DNA of 41,888 nt from an uncultured Eubacteriales bacterium (lineage in GTDB: Bacteria > Bacillota > Clostridia > Oscillospirales > Butyricicoccaceae): NCBI GenBank assembly GCA_910585875.1, contig CAJUIK010000012.1:1-41888 (forward strand), given 5' to 3'. The notes below the pieces were generated by a model, which saw only the letters and a list, made by a program, of their open reading frames with translations, made no database searches and was not told the DNA's origin. The number at the start of each line of letters is the position of its first letter. Position 1 is the stretch's first letter. Shown here piece by piece: positions 15,469 through 23,378 of the stretch. A program made the translations under genes and the position numbers.

Positions 15469-17671
15469 AATAACTGCGCAGCCGGTATTTCAAGGCGCTG
15501 TACCGGCGGTTTTTATGGTTGGTTTCCACCATTTGCTGCACAACGGCGGCCCGTCCCACCAGCACCAGCAGTTTTTTGGCCCGGGTCACGGCGGTATAGA
15601 GAATGCTGCGGTTGAGCAGCCGGGCCGGCGCCTGGAACACCGGGATAATCACCGCCTCATATTCGCTGCCCTGGGCTTTGTGGGCGGTGATGGCGTAAGC
15701 GGGCTCCAGCTGAAATAGGTCGTCGAAGGAATAGGCGGCTTCTTTATCGTCAAACCGAACCACCAGCACCTGCTCCCCCTTGTCGATGAGGGTGATCACG
15801 CCGGTATCGCCGTTGAACACGCCGGCGCCCACCTCGGCGGTGGAGGCGCTCTGCCACAAAATATCGTAATTGTTTTTGACTTGCATCACCCGATCCCCCA
15901 GGCGGAAGATATATTGTCCGCACCGGGCTTCGGGCTTGTCCTCTGCCGGCGGGTTGAGATAGGATTGCAAAATCTGGTTCAGCGACACCGAGCCGCACAT
16001 CTGCTGCCGGGTGGGGCACACCACCTGAATATTCTGGGGCTCGATATGAAAATGATTGGGAATGCGCCGGGCCACTAAAGTGGCCACAGTCTCCACAGCG
16101 TCCTCCGGGGAGGCTGCGGAAGAAAAATAGAAATCCCCCTGATTGCGCCGCAAATCCGGCAGCAGGCCCCGATTGATGCGGTGGGCGTTCATCACAATCT
16201 GGCTTCCCTGGGCTTGTCGAAAAATCTCGGTCAGCCGCACTTGGGGCGCGAAATCGCAGGCCAACAGGTCGGCGAAAACGCTGCCCGCCCACACCGGAGG
16301 CAGCTGATCCGCGTCGCCGATGAGCACCAGACGGGCGTGGGGCTTCATGGCTTCCAGCAGGGAGGCGGCCAAAGAGATATCCAGCATGGAAGCCTCGTCC
16401 ACAATGATCACATCGGCCTGAATGGGGTTGTCTCGGCCCCGCTTGAATTTCATCACCCCATCCTCCGGGGAAAAAGCGGCTTCCAGCATCCGGTGGAGGG
16501 TCTTGGCCTCCTCTCCGCAGAGCTCGCTCATCTTTTTGGCCGCTCGGCCGGTGGGGGCGCACAGGGCCACCGAAAGGCCGTATTGCCGCAGCATGGACAA
16601 AACGCCCAAAATAGCGGTGGTTTTGCCTGTGCCCGGTCCGCCGGTAATCAGCGAAAGGGCGCTGCGGAAGCACAAGGACAAGGCCTGCCGCTGCTTATCG
16701 GCATATGCAATGCCTTGGTCCTTTTCCGCCTGGCGAATCAATTGCTCCAGATTGGGAGGAGGCTCCAACCGCATCCTCAGCAGACGAACAACCTCCCGGG
16801 CCACGGTGTTTTCCTGGCGGAAGAGCTTGGTCAGATAAACCATAGGCCGGCCGTTGATCTGCTCTTCCACCGCTCGGTTTTGCTCCAGCAAAACGCCGAT
16901 CTGGGGGTCCAGCTCCTCCGCCGGCGCTTCGCACAGGGAGGCCGCCGCCGCAGCCAGCTTTTCCCGCGGAATAAAGCAATGACCGCTTTGCAGGTTGAAA
17001 GCCAGCTCATAGAGCAAGGCTGCTTGCAGGCGGACGGGGCTCAAAGCGTCGATCCCCATCCGGGCGGCGGCTTCGTCCACCTGGCTGAAATCCAGGCCAA
17101 ACCGGTCGTCGCACAACAGATACGGGTCCTCCTGAAGCTTCTGCACCGCAAAGGGCCCATAGACCTTATAAACCCCGGCGGCGCACCAAAGGGGCAGTTT
17201 GTGGGATGTGAAAAACTCCAGCAATCCCCGCATGGCGTTGTTTTGCAAAAAATTCTGCTGGATTTCCTGGGCCCGGCGCAGGCTCATGCCCCGGATTTCG
17301 GTGAGCTTTTCCGGGGAATTGGCCAATATATCGAAGGTATCTTCGCCAAAGCGTTCCACAATGGCTTGCGCTGTTTTGGCGCCTATGCCCTTCACCGCTC
17401 GAGAGGCCAGGTAATCGTAAATGCCGGCGGCTGTGGAAGGCAGCACCCGCTCATAGGCCGTCACATTAAATTGAGGGCCGTATTCCGGGTGGGTCACATA
17501 AACGCCATAGGCGGCGATGGTTTCTCCAGGCCCCAGATAGGGCATGGAACCGGTGATGACCAGGTCGCCCAGGCTGGTTTCCACCCGGGCCACCGTCCAG
17601 CCGTTGTCTTCATTCTGATAAATCACGTTCTGAACGACGCCCTCGATCTTCTGTTCCTGCTGTTGTTCCAT
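15446..17671 (-). CDS. recD2: ATP-dependent RecD2-like DNA helicase
   Basis: A 741-residue SF1B 5'-3' helicase of the RecD2/YrrC type, found without RecBC and linked to replication-fork and mismatch repair. An N-terminal OB-like region (IEGVVQNVIYQNEDNGWTV) and tandem helix-hairpin-helix segments (including VKGIGAKTAQAIVERFG) lead to Walker A GGPGTGKTT near residue 340 and Walker B VDEASM. Downstream come GDADQLPPV, and the C-terminal motif VI region with ITAHKAQGSEYEAVIIP and YTAVTRAKK. GAGGAGGG lies 6 nt before ATG 17671, inside the 3' end of the small upstream gene. Confidence 0.95.
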   Translation of the reverse strand: MEQQQEQKIEGVVQNVIYQNEDNGWTVARVETSLGDLVITGSMPYLGPGETIAAYGVYVTHPEYGPQFNVTAYERVLPSTAAGIYDYLASRAVKGIGAKTAQAIVERFGEDTFDILANSPEKLTEIRGMSLRRAQEIQQNFLQNNAMRGLLEFFTSHKLPLWCAAGVYKVYGPFAVQKLQEDPYLLCDDRFGLDFSQVDEAAARMGIDALSPVRLQAALLYELAFNLQSGHCFIPREKLAAAAASLCEAPAEELDPQIGVLLEQNRAVEEQINGRPMVYLTKLFRQENTVAREVVRLLRMRLEPPPNLEQLIRQAEKDQGIAYADKQRQALSLCFRSALSLITGGPGTGKTTAILGVLSMLRQYGLSVALCAPTGRAAKKMSELCGEEAKTLHRMLEAAFSPEDGVMKFKRGRDNPIQADVIIVDEASMLDISLAASLLEAMKPHARLVLIGDADQLPPVWAGSVFADLLACDFAPQVRLTEIFRQAQGSQIVMNAHRINRGLLPDLRRNQGDFYFSSAASPEDAVETVATLVARRIPNHFHIEPQNIQVVCPTRQQMCGSVSLNQILQSYLNPPAEDKPEARCGQYIFRLGDRVMQVKNNYDILWQSASTAEVGAGVFNGDTGVITLIDKGEQVLVVRFDDKEAAYSFDDLFQLEPAYAITAHKAQGSEYEAVIIPVFQAPARLLNRSILYTAVTRAKKLLVLVGRAAVVQQMVETNHKNRRYSALKYRLRSYYEAELDC

Positions 17672-17927
17672 AATCGCCCTCCTCTCCGGCGTTTTGAATC
17701 AAAATTTCGGCCCCAGGCCAGCGCAGCCGGCGCAACCGCCGGGCCGCGGCCGCCAGACGAGTCCGCTCCTGAGCGGTCAAGCCGGCGCAGTCCAGCTCCA
17801 TCGTCAGCCGGAGCCGGTCTCCCGCCTGCCAAGCGAGCCGCCAGGCCCAAAGCTCCAGCCCCAGCGCCGCCAGGCCCATACAACCCAAAGCAAGCCAAAA
17901 ACTAACCAAATAAAAGCCGCAATCCAC
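17610..17927 (-). CDS. Small predicted membrane protein overlapping recD2
   Basis: Not recognised. A GTG start at 17927 with GGGAGG about 7 nt upstream opens a 105-residue frame. It has one strong N-terminal membrane helix (about 5-30, with LVSFWLALGCMGLAALGLEL) and then a soluble, Arg-rich domain (RLRLTMELDCAGLTAQERTRL, then an RWPGAEILIQNAG strand-like segment). The last 62 bp overlap the recD2 start, including its ribosome site. The good RBS, membrane topology and placement between cysS and recD2 argue that it is real. A longer in-frame extension upstream lacks an RBS. It could instead serve only to couple translation to recD2. Confidence 0.6.
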   Translation of the reverse strand: MDCGFYLVSFWLALGCMGLAALGLELWAWRLAWQAGDRLRLTMELDCAGLTAQERTRLAAAARRLRRLRWPGAEILIQNAGEEGDYGTTAGTEDRGRRSERDLSE

Positions 17928-17977
17928 AGCAATCCCTCCCTTGCGCCAGGATATGCAGATTGCGGCTTTTCCGTTCT

Positions 17978-18133
17978 GTCGCGGAGGCGCGACGGCCAAG
18001 CTCCGTGTGAGCTCGGCGGATTTATGCCCCCAAGCCCCCGCGGCCGGCGCCTTTTGCGGCGCGGCTGCTGGCGCCATTGCCTAAGGCCGGTTCAGCAACC
18101 AGCCTCGTAGCCCGGCCGTCGCGCCGACGCGAC
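17978..18133. repeat. Imperfect 20-bp inverted repeat spanning the cysS-downstream gap
   Basis: The arms at 17978-17997 and 18114-18133 are complementary except for about two positions in the middle, with 116 bp between them. Each arm also folds on itself as GTCGCG-N4-CGCGAC. The right arm begins one base after the cysS stop codon. There is no U-tract. The arrangement could be a structured RNA, a rho-type termination region or a small palindromic element; I cannot choose. The 207-bp gap holds nothing else that I recognise. Confidence 0.6.
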
Positions 18134-18134
18134 C

Positions 18135-19550
18135 TTATTGCTGAACGCTCCACTTGACGCCCTGAGGTGTGTCTTCCAGTAAAATCCCCTGGGCTTTGAG
18201 CTGATCCCGAATCTGGTCGGCCAGAGCGAAATTTTTCTCCTTCCGAGCCTGCTGGCGCTGCTGAATCAGCGCCTCCACTTGGGCGTCCAAGCTGGCCGCG
18301 GCCTGGGGCTGGGCCGCTTTTCGAGCCGCTTCCAACAGGTTCAAGCTCAGCACCTGATCAAATTCCCCCAGCAAACGCAGCTTAGCGCTGTCGCTGACGT
18401 CCGCTTTCAACACGTCGTAAAGAGCGGTAACGGCCAAAGAAGTGTTCAAATCGTTGTCCAGCGCCTGCCGGAAACCGGCCTCCAAAGCTTTCGTCTTTTC
18501 CGCCTCCTCCGGCGCCGGCTGGCCGGGTTTCAGCGCCCCAATCCGCTGAACCAGCTTCTGATAAGCCGCCGCCGCGTTGTCCAAGCCCTCATAAGAAAAG
18601 GTCAAGGACTTGCGGTAATGGGATTGCAGGCAGAAAAACCGGTAGACTGCCGGATCGTATCCCTTAGACTCCAGCAGGGAAACCGTCAAAAACTCCCCTT
18701 TGGATTTGCTCATCTTGCCGCCGGCGGTGTTCAGATGGTGGACATGGAACCAATAATTGCACCATTTATGGCCAAAATAGGATTCGCTCTGGGCGATTTC
18801 ATTGGTGTGATGGGGAAAGGCGTTGTCGATGCCGCCGGCATGGATATCCAGGGTTTCCCCCAGATGGCGGCGGCTAATGCAGGAGCATTCGATGTGCCAG
18901 CCCGGATAGCCCAGCCCCCAGGGGCTTTCCCACTTGAGCTCCTGGTCCTCAAACTTGGATTTGGTGAACCACAGTACAAAATCCGTCTTGTTCCGCTTGT
19001 TCGCGTCTTCCTCCACGCCTTCCCGGACGCCGACGGCCAAATCCTCCTGCTCCTGTTTGTTGAAGACATAGTATTCTTTGAGCTTGGAGGTGTCAAAATA
19101 GACGTTGCCCCCGGCAAAATAGGCGTATCCCTTGTCTATCAACCCTTGAATCATCTCGATAAAATCCGGGATGCAGGCGGTGGCGGGCTCCACTACGTCG
19201 GGCCGCTTAATGTTCAGCTTGCGGCAGTCCTCAAAAAAAGCGTCGGTATAAAACTGGGCGATTTCCATGACGGTTTTGTGTTCCCGCCGGGCGCCTTTGA
19301 GCATTTTATCCTCGCCCTCGTCGGCGTCGCTGGAAAGGTGGCCCACGTCGGTGATATTCATCACCCGCTTGACGTCATATCCCAGATACCGCAGATATTT
19401 TTCCAGGACGTCTTCCATGATATAGCTGCGCAGATTGCCCACATGGGCATAATGGTAGACGGTGGGGCCGCAGGTATACAGTTTGACCTTGCCCGGCTCC
19501 AACGGGACGAATTCTTCCTTTTTTCGAGTCAGGCTGTTGTATAATTCCAT
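18135..19550 (-). CDS. cysS: Cysteinyl-tRNA synthetase
   Basis: Class I aminoacyl-tRNA synthetase charging tRNA-Cys. The 471 residues contain the zinc and ATP sites expected: CGPTVYHYAHVGN (Zn ligand C27; the HIGH-type motif is HVGN), NITDVGHLSSDADEGEDK, PGWHIECS (second Cys ligand), GGIDNAFPHHTNEIAQ (His and Glu ligands) and KMSKSKGE near 278-285. The C-terminal helical anticodon-binding region ends at a short QQ tail. GAGGAGAG lies about 9 nt before the ATG. The preceding gap of about 150 bp is too short for a T-box leader, and none was seen. Confidence 0.96.
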   Translation of the reverse strand: MELYNSLTRKKEEFVPLEPGKVKLYTCGPTVYHYAHVGNLRSYIMEDVLEKYLRYLGYDVKRVMNITDVGHLSSDADEGEDKMLKGARREHKTVMEIAQFYTDAFFEDCRKLNIKRPDVVEPATACIPDFIEMIQGLIDKGYAYFAGGNVYFDTSKLKEYYVFNKQEQEDLAVGVREGVEEDANKRNKTDFVLWFTKSKFEDQELKWESPWGLGYPGWHIECSCISRRHLGETLDIHAGGIDNAFPHHTNEIAQSESYFGHKWCNYWFHVHHLNTAGGKMSKSKGEFLTVSLLESKGYDPAVYRFFCLQSHYRKSLTFSYEGLDNAAAAYQKLVQRIGALKPGQPAPEEAEKTKALEAGFRQALDNDLNTSLAVTALYDVLKADVSDSAKLRLLGEFDQVLSLNLLEAARKAAQPQAAASLDAQVEALIQQRQQARKEKNFALADQIRDQLKAQGILLEDTPQGVKWSVQQ

Positions 19551-19581
19551 CTGTTTTGCTCTCCTCGATCTGATTTTTGAT

Positions 19582-19618
19582 CCTCCGCCCGGCGATACGC
19601 TGGGGCGGAGGCCTTTTT
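19582..19618 (+). terminator. Hairpin with U-tract only on the antisense strand
   Basis: CCTCCGCCC (19582-19590) pairs perfectly with GGGCGGAGG (19603-19611) and is followed on the + strand by CCTTTTT. Both flanking genes (cysS and pgsA) are on the - strand, so as an intrinsic terminator it faces the wrong way for them. On the - strand the hairpin lies about 30 nt before the cysS start and could act on translation instead. Confidence 0.5.
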
Positions 19619-19631
19619 ATTGAGACAAATT

Positions 19632-19656
19632 TTCGGCGGGCGCGTCCGCCGCCGAA
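19632..19656 (-). terminator. Possible weak terminator after pgsA
   Basis: TTCGGCGG and CCGCCGAA form an 8-bp stem, followed on the - strand by AATTTG. The short, interrupted T-run makes this a weak candidate for the end of the recA-rimO-pgsA transcript. Confidence 0.4.
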
Positions 19657-19702
19657 CTCCCAACGCCTCAGCCGCCATGGATTGGAGCGGTTTCTTCCGG
19701 TC

Positions 19703-20263
19703 CTATCGTTTCAAATTTTTAGGATTCACGGCGCCGTCGGCCACAATGTCCCAGTTGCGCTTCAGATAGTCATAGCCGGAATACAGAGTGACCAGCGTCA
19801 TTGCCCAAGCGGACGCCTGCTCTATGACGGCGTCCCAGCGGAAAATGGAAGTCAGGAACATCAGCGTCACGCCGGCCAGCTGGACGCAGGTTTTCACCTT
19901 GCCAGACCAAGCCGCCGCCAGCACCCGGCCCTTGCCCACCGCCACAATGCGCAGCGAAGTGATGATAAATTCCCGAGCCAGAATGATGAAAACCATGGCG
20001 GATTCGATCTGTCCGCGCTGGATAAACAGCAGCAGAGCGGCGCACACCAGCAGCTTATCTGCCAGCGGGTCCACAAATTTGCCGAAATCCGTGACCTGAT
20101 GATATTTACGGGCCACATACCCGTCCAGAAAATCCGTTAGGCTGGCCAACAGAAAAACGCCCAGCGCGATCATGTCCCCTGTTTTGCCCCCTACATAGGC
20201 AAACCAGATAAACACCGGGATCATGGCGATACGGATCAAGGTGATTTTATTTGCCGTCGTCAT
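19703..20263 (-). CDS. pgsA: CDP-diacylglycerol--glycerol-3-phosphate 3-phosphatidyltransferase
   Basis: A membrane enzyme making phosphatidylglycerol phosphate, the committed step to phosphatidylglycerol and cardiolipin. The 186 residues contain the complete CDP-alcohol phosphotransferase signature D47-G48-x2-A51-R52-x8-G61-x3-D65-x3-D69, and several hydrophobic helices. ATG 20263 is chosen because GGAGGAGGA lies about 6 nt upstream and the product then starts MTTANKITLIRI, as is typical of PgsA. It overlaps the rimO 3' end by 17 bp. The association of pgsA with recA and rimO is common in Firmicutes. Confidence 0.95.
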   Translation of the reverse strand: MTTANKITLIRIAMIPVFIWFAYVGGKTGDMIALGVFLLASLTDFLDGYVARKYHQVTDFGKFVDPLADKLLVCAALLLFIQRGQIESAMVFIILAREFIITSLRIVAVGKGRVLAAAWSGKVKTCVQLAGVTLMFLTSIFRWDAVIEQASAWAMTLVTLYSGYDYLKRNWDIVADGAVNPKNLKR

Positions 20264-21608
20264 AATCGTCCTCCTCCAAAACCGCCTGTCCAATCAACTC
20301 GGCGCCCACGGCGCTTTGGATTTCCACCTGGACGAAATCTCCCTCCTCCACAGGCTTGTCGGCGGTAAAGAAAAGGACGCCGTCCACGTCTGGAGAGTCC
20401 ATATAAGTGCGGCCGATATAAACATTCTGCTCTTCGTCATACCCGCAGCACAGGGTTTTCATCGTCCGCCCCACCAATCCCTGGGAAAATTCGTCCATCA
20501 CAGCATCCTGAAGCTCCTCCAGAATCTCCCGGCGGCGCTGCTTTTCCTCCTCGGCGATCTGGCCCTCCATAGCGGCCGCCGCCGATCCCTCTTCCTGAGA
20601 ATAGCTGAAGACCCCGGCCCGTTCCAGTTTATATTCGTCTAAAAACCGATAAAGCTGGTCGAATTCCTCCTCGGTTTCCCCTGGGAATCCCACAATCAAA
20701 GAAGTGCGGATCACAGCCTCGGGAAAGCGGCGGCGAATGGTTTCAATGCGCTCCCGGATCAGCGCCCCGTCCCCCCGGCGGTTCATCTGCTTCAGCACCC
20801 GGTCGCTGATATGTTGAATGGGGATATCAAAATAGGGGATAGCCGCGGGACAGCGTTCCATCACGTCCAGCAGCTCGTCGTCCAACTCGTCTGGGTACAG
20901 GTAGTGCAGCCGCACCCATTCCACGCCAGGGATCTGGCAAAGCTGCTCCACCAGCTCCGGCAATGCCCGCCGGCCGTAGAGATCCGTGCCGTACCGGGTG
21001 GTATCCTGGGCCACCACCAGCAGCTCCTTCGCCCCCTGTTCCGCCAGCTCCCGGGCCTCTTTCACAATGCTCTCCATGGGTCTGCTGCGAAAGGGCCCCC
21101 GCAGGGAGGGGATCACGCAGTAGCTGCAATGGTTATTGCAGCCCTCGGCGATGCGCAGGAAAGCGGAATAGGCGGGAGTCAGCAGCCGCCGGCCCCCCTC
21201 CAGAGCGGCCTGGGCGGCGGGCTGCAAAAAGGCGGCTTTTTTGCCTGCCAGAGCTTGGCGCACCGCCTGGACGATATCAGTATAACTTCCTGTGCCGCAC
21301 ACCGCGTCCAGCTCGGGCAGCTCCGCCATGATTTCATCCTGATACCGCTCCACCAGGCAGCCTGTGGCCACCAGGGCCTTCAGGTTCCCCTGTTCCTTCA
21401 GGGCGGCGGTTTCCAGGATGACGTCGATGGCCTCCTGCTTTGCGGCGTCGATAAAGCCGCAGGTATTGACGATAGCCGCGTCGGCCAAGGCGGGGTCCTC
21501 CACAATTTCCATGCCCTCCTGGCGCAGCAGGGCCAACATTTGCTCGGCGTTGACCAAATTCTTGGCGCAGCCGAGAGAATTCATGTGAATCCGAATCGAC
21601 AAGCTCAT
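20247..21608 (-). CDS. rimO: Ribosomal protein S12 methylthiotransferase RimO
   Basis: Radical SAM methylthiotransferase modifying an aspartate of ribosomal protein S12. About 453 residues: an N-terminal UPF0004 domain with cluster cysteines C14, C50 and C84, the radical SAM motif CNNHCSYC (C157, C161, C164), and a C-terminal TRAM domain. It is assigned to RimO over MiaB/MtaB by the MNSLGCAKNLVNAE start and the EGCNNHCSYCVIPSLRGPFRSR-type core. ATG 21608 overlaps the recX stop as ATGA. The GAGGAGG ribosome site touches that ATG, so the TTG at 21602, at 7 nt, may be the real start. Confidence 0.94.
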   Translation of the reverse strand: MSLSIRIHMNSLGCAKNLVNAEQMLALLRQEGMEIVEDPALADAAIVNTCGFIDAAKQEAIDVILETAALKEQGNLKALVATGCLVERYQDEIMAELPELDAVCGTGSYTDIVQAVRQALAGKKAAFLQPAAQAALEGGRRLLTPAYSAFLRIAEGCNNHCSYCVIPSLRGPFRSRPMESIVKEARELAEQGAKELLVVAQDTTRYGTDLYGRRALPELVEQLCQIPGVEWVRLHYLYPDELDDELLDVMERCPAAIPYFDIPIQHISDRVLKQMNRRGDGALIRERIETIRRRFPEAVIRTSLIVGFPGETEEEFDQLYRFLDEYKLERAGVFSYSQEEGSAAAAMEGQIAEEEKQRRREILEELQDAVMDEFSQGLVGRTMKTLCCGYDEEQNVYIGRTYMDSPDVDGVLFFTADKPVEEGDFVQVEIQSAVGAELIGQAVLEEDDYDDGK

Positions 21609-22093
21609 TCCTCCTCTTCCGCAGTTTGCTCTTCATCCCAGCAAGCGGGGTTGCAATAGACGTCGATGGCCGCGTTGATCTGTTCCCAAGAAAAGCCCCG
21701 GCGATAAAGCCCGGCGGCGGCCCGGCGCAGAACCCGTTTGTCCTCGATCTGGCCCCGGATGGTCTTTTCCAGGTAGGCTTCCACTTGCCTGCTGCAAGGG
21801 GCCAGGCCAGGCAGAATCTCGTCGGCAATGTCTTTGCCGACGCCCCGGCGGCGCAGCTCCTGGGCCACTTTCTGCCGGCCAAAGCCCCGGTTGACATAGT
21901 GTCGGGCCACCATGCCGGCGTATTCCCGGTCGTTGAGCCCCCCCATCTCTGTCAGCCGCCGCACGGCGTCGTCGATATCCGCCGCCTCGAAACCCTTGCT
22001 CTCCAGTTTACCCCGCAGCGTCCGCTCGGACATGGCCCGGGGGGCCAGCAGGCGCGCCGCGTATTCCAGCGCTTTATTCGGTTGGCCGTCCAC
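21605..22093 (-). CDS. recX: Regulatory protein RecX
   Basis: Modulator of RecA filament assembly. The 162 residues are helical, with RecX repeat features such as ALEYAARLLAPRAMSERTLRGKL and FGRQKVAQELRRRGV. I chose the GTG start at 22093 because AAGGGTGG is suitably placed upstream and the product then starts at the family position. An in-frame ATG at 22195 would add 34 residues that read through the recA terminator hairpin. It lies directly downstream of recA, separated by that hairpin, so recX is probably made by read-through. Its stop overlaps the rimO ATG. Confidence 0.88.
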   Translation of the reverse strand: MDGQPNKALEYAARLLAPRAMSERTLRGKLESKGFEAADIDDAVRRLTEMGGLNDREYAGMVARHYVNRGFGRQKVAQELRRRGVGKDIADEILPGLAPCSRQVEAYLEKTIRGQIEDKRVLRRAAAGLYRRGFSWEQINAAIDVYCNPACWDEEQTAEEEE

Positions 22094-22151
22094 AGTCTTC
22101 CCACCCTTCTCCGCCGGCCTGACCCGGCTGTTTTGGATCGCTGTGCCGCTC

Positions 22152-22182
22152 AAACTCCCCGGAGGCGCAAGCCCCCAGGGAG
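22152..22182 (-). terminator. recA-recX intercistronic hairpin/attenuator
   Basis: On the - strand a 12-bp stem with two G-U pairs and a TTGC loop is followed by only TTT. It starts about 10 nt after the recA stop and ends about 60 nt before the recX start. The short U-tract suggests partial termination. Confidence 0.65.
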
Positions 22183-22191
22183 AGAAAACAA

Positions 22192-23313
22192 TCAATCCTC
22201 TTTTTCGTCCTCAAAATCGTCGGCAAACACTTCCACTCCGGCTTTGGCAGGGGCCGTGCGGGGAGCGGGCGCCGGCTTTTCCTCCTCGGCGGCCGGGGCG
22301 CTTTTTCCGCCCTTTCCCGTCAGTTCGGCGTTGCGGGCCGCCAGCGCCTCTTTGATCTGTCGCTCCACGTCTGCGGCGACTTCCGGGTTGTCCTTGAAAT
22401 ATTGCTTGGCGGCGTCCCGGCCCTGGCCCAAGCGGGTTTCGCCCATGTAATACCAGGCGCCGCTCTTTTGCACAATCTTGAATTCAGCGCCCAAATCCAC
22501 CAGCTCGCCCAACTTGGAGATGCCTTCGCCGTACATGATGTCGAACTGGGCCTCTTTGAAGGGAGGCGCCATCTTATTTTTCACCACCTTGGCCTTGGTG
22601 CGGCTGCCGATATTGGAGCTGCCGGCCTTGATATGCTCGGCCCGGCGGATTTCGATGCGGACGCTGGAATAGAATTTCAGCGCCCGGCCGCCGGTGGTCA
22701 CCTCCGGGTTGCCGTAGACCACGCCCACCTTTTCCCGGAGCTGGTTGATGAACACCACCACGCAGTTGGATTTGGCGATGGCGCCAGCCAGCTTGCGCAG
22801 GGCCTGAGACATCAGCCGAGCGTGGAGGCCCACAAACGCGTCGCCCATCTCGCCCTCGATTTCCGCCTTGGGCACCAGGGCGGCCACCGAGTCCACCACA
22901 ACCACGTCGATGGCGCTGCTGCGCACCAGGGCCTCTGTGATTTCCAGCGCTTGTTCGCCAGTATCCGGCTGGGAAACCAGCAAGCGATCCACATCCACGC
23001 CCAGAGCCTTGGCGTATACCGGGTCCAAGGCGTGTTCCGCGTCGATAAAAGCGGCTTCGCCGCCGGCCTTCTGGGCGGAAGCCGCGATATGCAGGGCCAG
23101 GGTGGTTTTGCCCGAGGATTCCGGGCCGTAAACCTCCACAATGCGCCCCCGGGGCACGCCGCCGATACCCAGGGCGATATCCAGCGCCACCGAGCCTGTG
23201 GAGATGGCCTCCACATTCATAGCCGTATTTTCTCCCAGACGCATGACGGAGCCCTTCCCATAGGCTTTTTCAATCTGCGCCAGGGCGTTTTCCAATGCTT
23301 TTTTCTTATCCAT
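22192..23313 (-). CDS. recA: Recombinase RecA
   Basis: DNA strand-exchange recombinase and SOS co-protease. The 373 residues show Walker A GPESSGKT (63-70), Walker B VVVVDS, the L1 loop with EIEGEMGDAFVGLHARLMSQ, the L2 loop FINQLREKVGVVYGNPEVTTGG, and an acidic C-terminal tail (FADDFEDEKED) preceded by a Pro/Ala/Lys-rich linker. The promoter has a LexA-like palindrome over its -35 box, so SOS induction is likely. recX, rimO and pgsA follow on the same strand. Confidence 0.98.
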   Translation of the reverse strand: MDKKKALENALAQIEKAYGKGSVMRLGENTAMNVEAISTGSVALDIALGIGGVPRGRIVEVYGPESSGKTTLALHIAASAQKAGGEAAFIDAEHALDPVYAKALGVDVDRLLVSQPDTGEQALEITEALVRSSAIDVVVVDSVAALVPKAEIEGEMGDAFVGLHARLMSQALRKLAGAIAKSNCVVVFINQLREKVGVVYGNPEVTTGGRALKFYSSVRIEIRRAEHIKAGSSNIGSRTKAKVVKNKMAPPFKEAQFDIMYGEGISKLGELVDLGAEFKIVQKSGAWYYMGETRLGQGRDAAKQYFKDNPEVAADVERQIKEALAARNAELTGKGGKSAPAAEEEKPAPAPRTAPAKAGVEVFADDFEDEKED

Positions 23314-23338
23314 CGTTTACCCCTTCTTCCTGCAACTC

Positions 23339-23367
23339 AGTATACACCATCCAAATGAGATACGCAA
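23339..23367 (-). promoter_or_regulatory. recA promoter
   Basis: On the - strand TTGCGT (23367-23362), a 17-bp spacer and TATACT (23344-23339). It places the start site roughly 20 nt before the recA ATG. The -35 box overlaps the LexA-like palindrome. Confidence 0.65.
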
Positions 23368-23376
23368 CATATGTTT
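23365..23376. promoter_or_regulatory. LexA (SOS) box candidate at recA
   Basis: The core AACATATGTT is a perfect 10-bp palindrome. Extended, it reads CAAC-ATAT-GTTT, two changes from the Gram-positive LexA consensus GAAC-N4-GTTC. It overlaps the recA -35 box and lies just beyond the prmC stop. Confidence 0.6.
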
Positions 23377-23378
23377 GT

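Noticed and set aside
16181..17905. 574-codon open frame on the + strand opposite recD2
   Set aside because: Antisense shadow of a helicase with all motifs intact.
18135..19550. CysRS HIGH motif reading HVGN as a possible defect
   Set aside because: HIGN-type variants are normal in Firmicutes CysRS, and the zinc ligands and KMSKS are intact.
19551..19702. T-box riboswitch upstream of cysS
   Set aside because: The gap is about 150 bp; no specifier loop or conserved T-box sequence was seen and the U-tract is on the wrong strand.
22094..22195. RecX start at the ATG overlapping the recA stop
   Set aside because: The added 34 residues translate the terminator hairpin and do not look like RecX.
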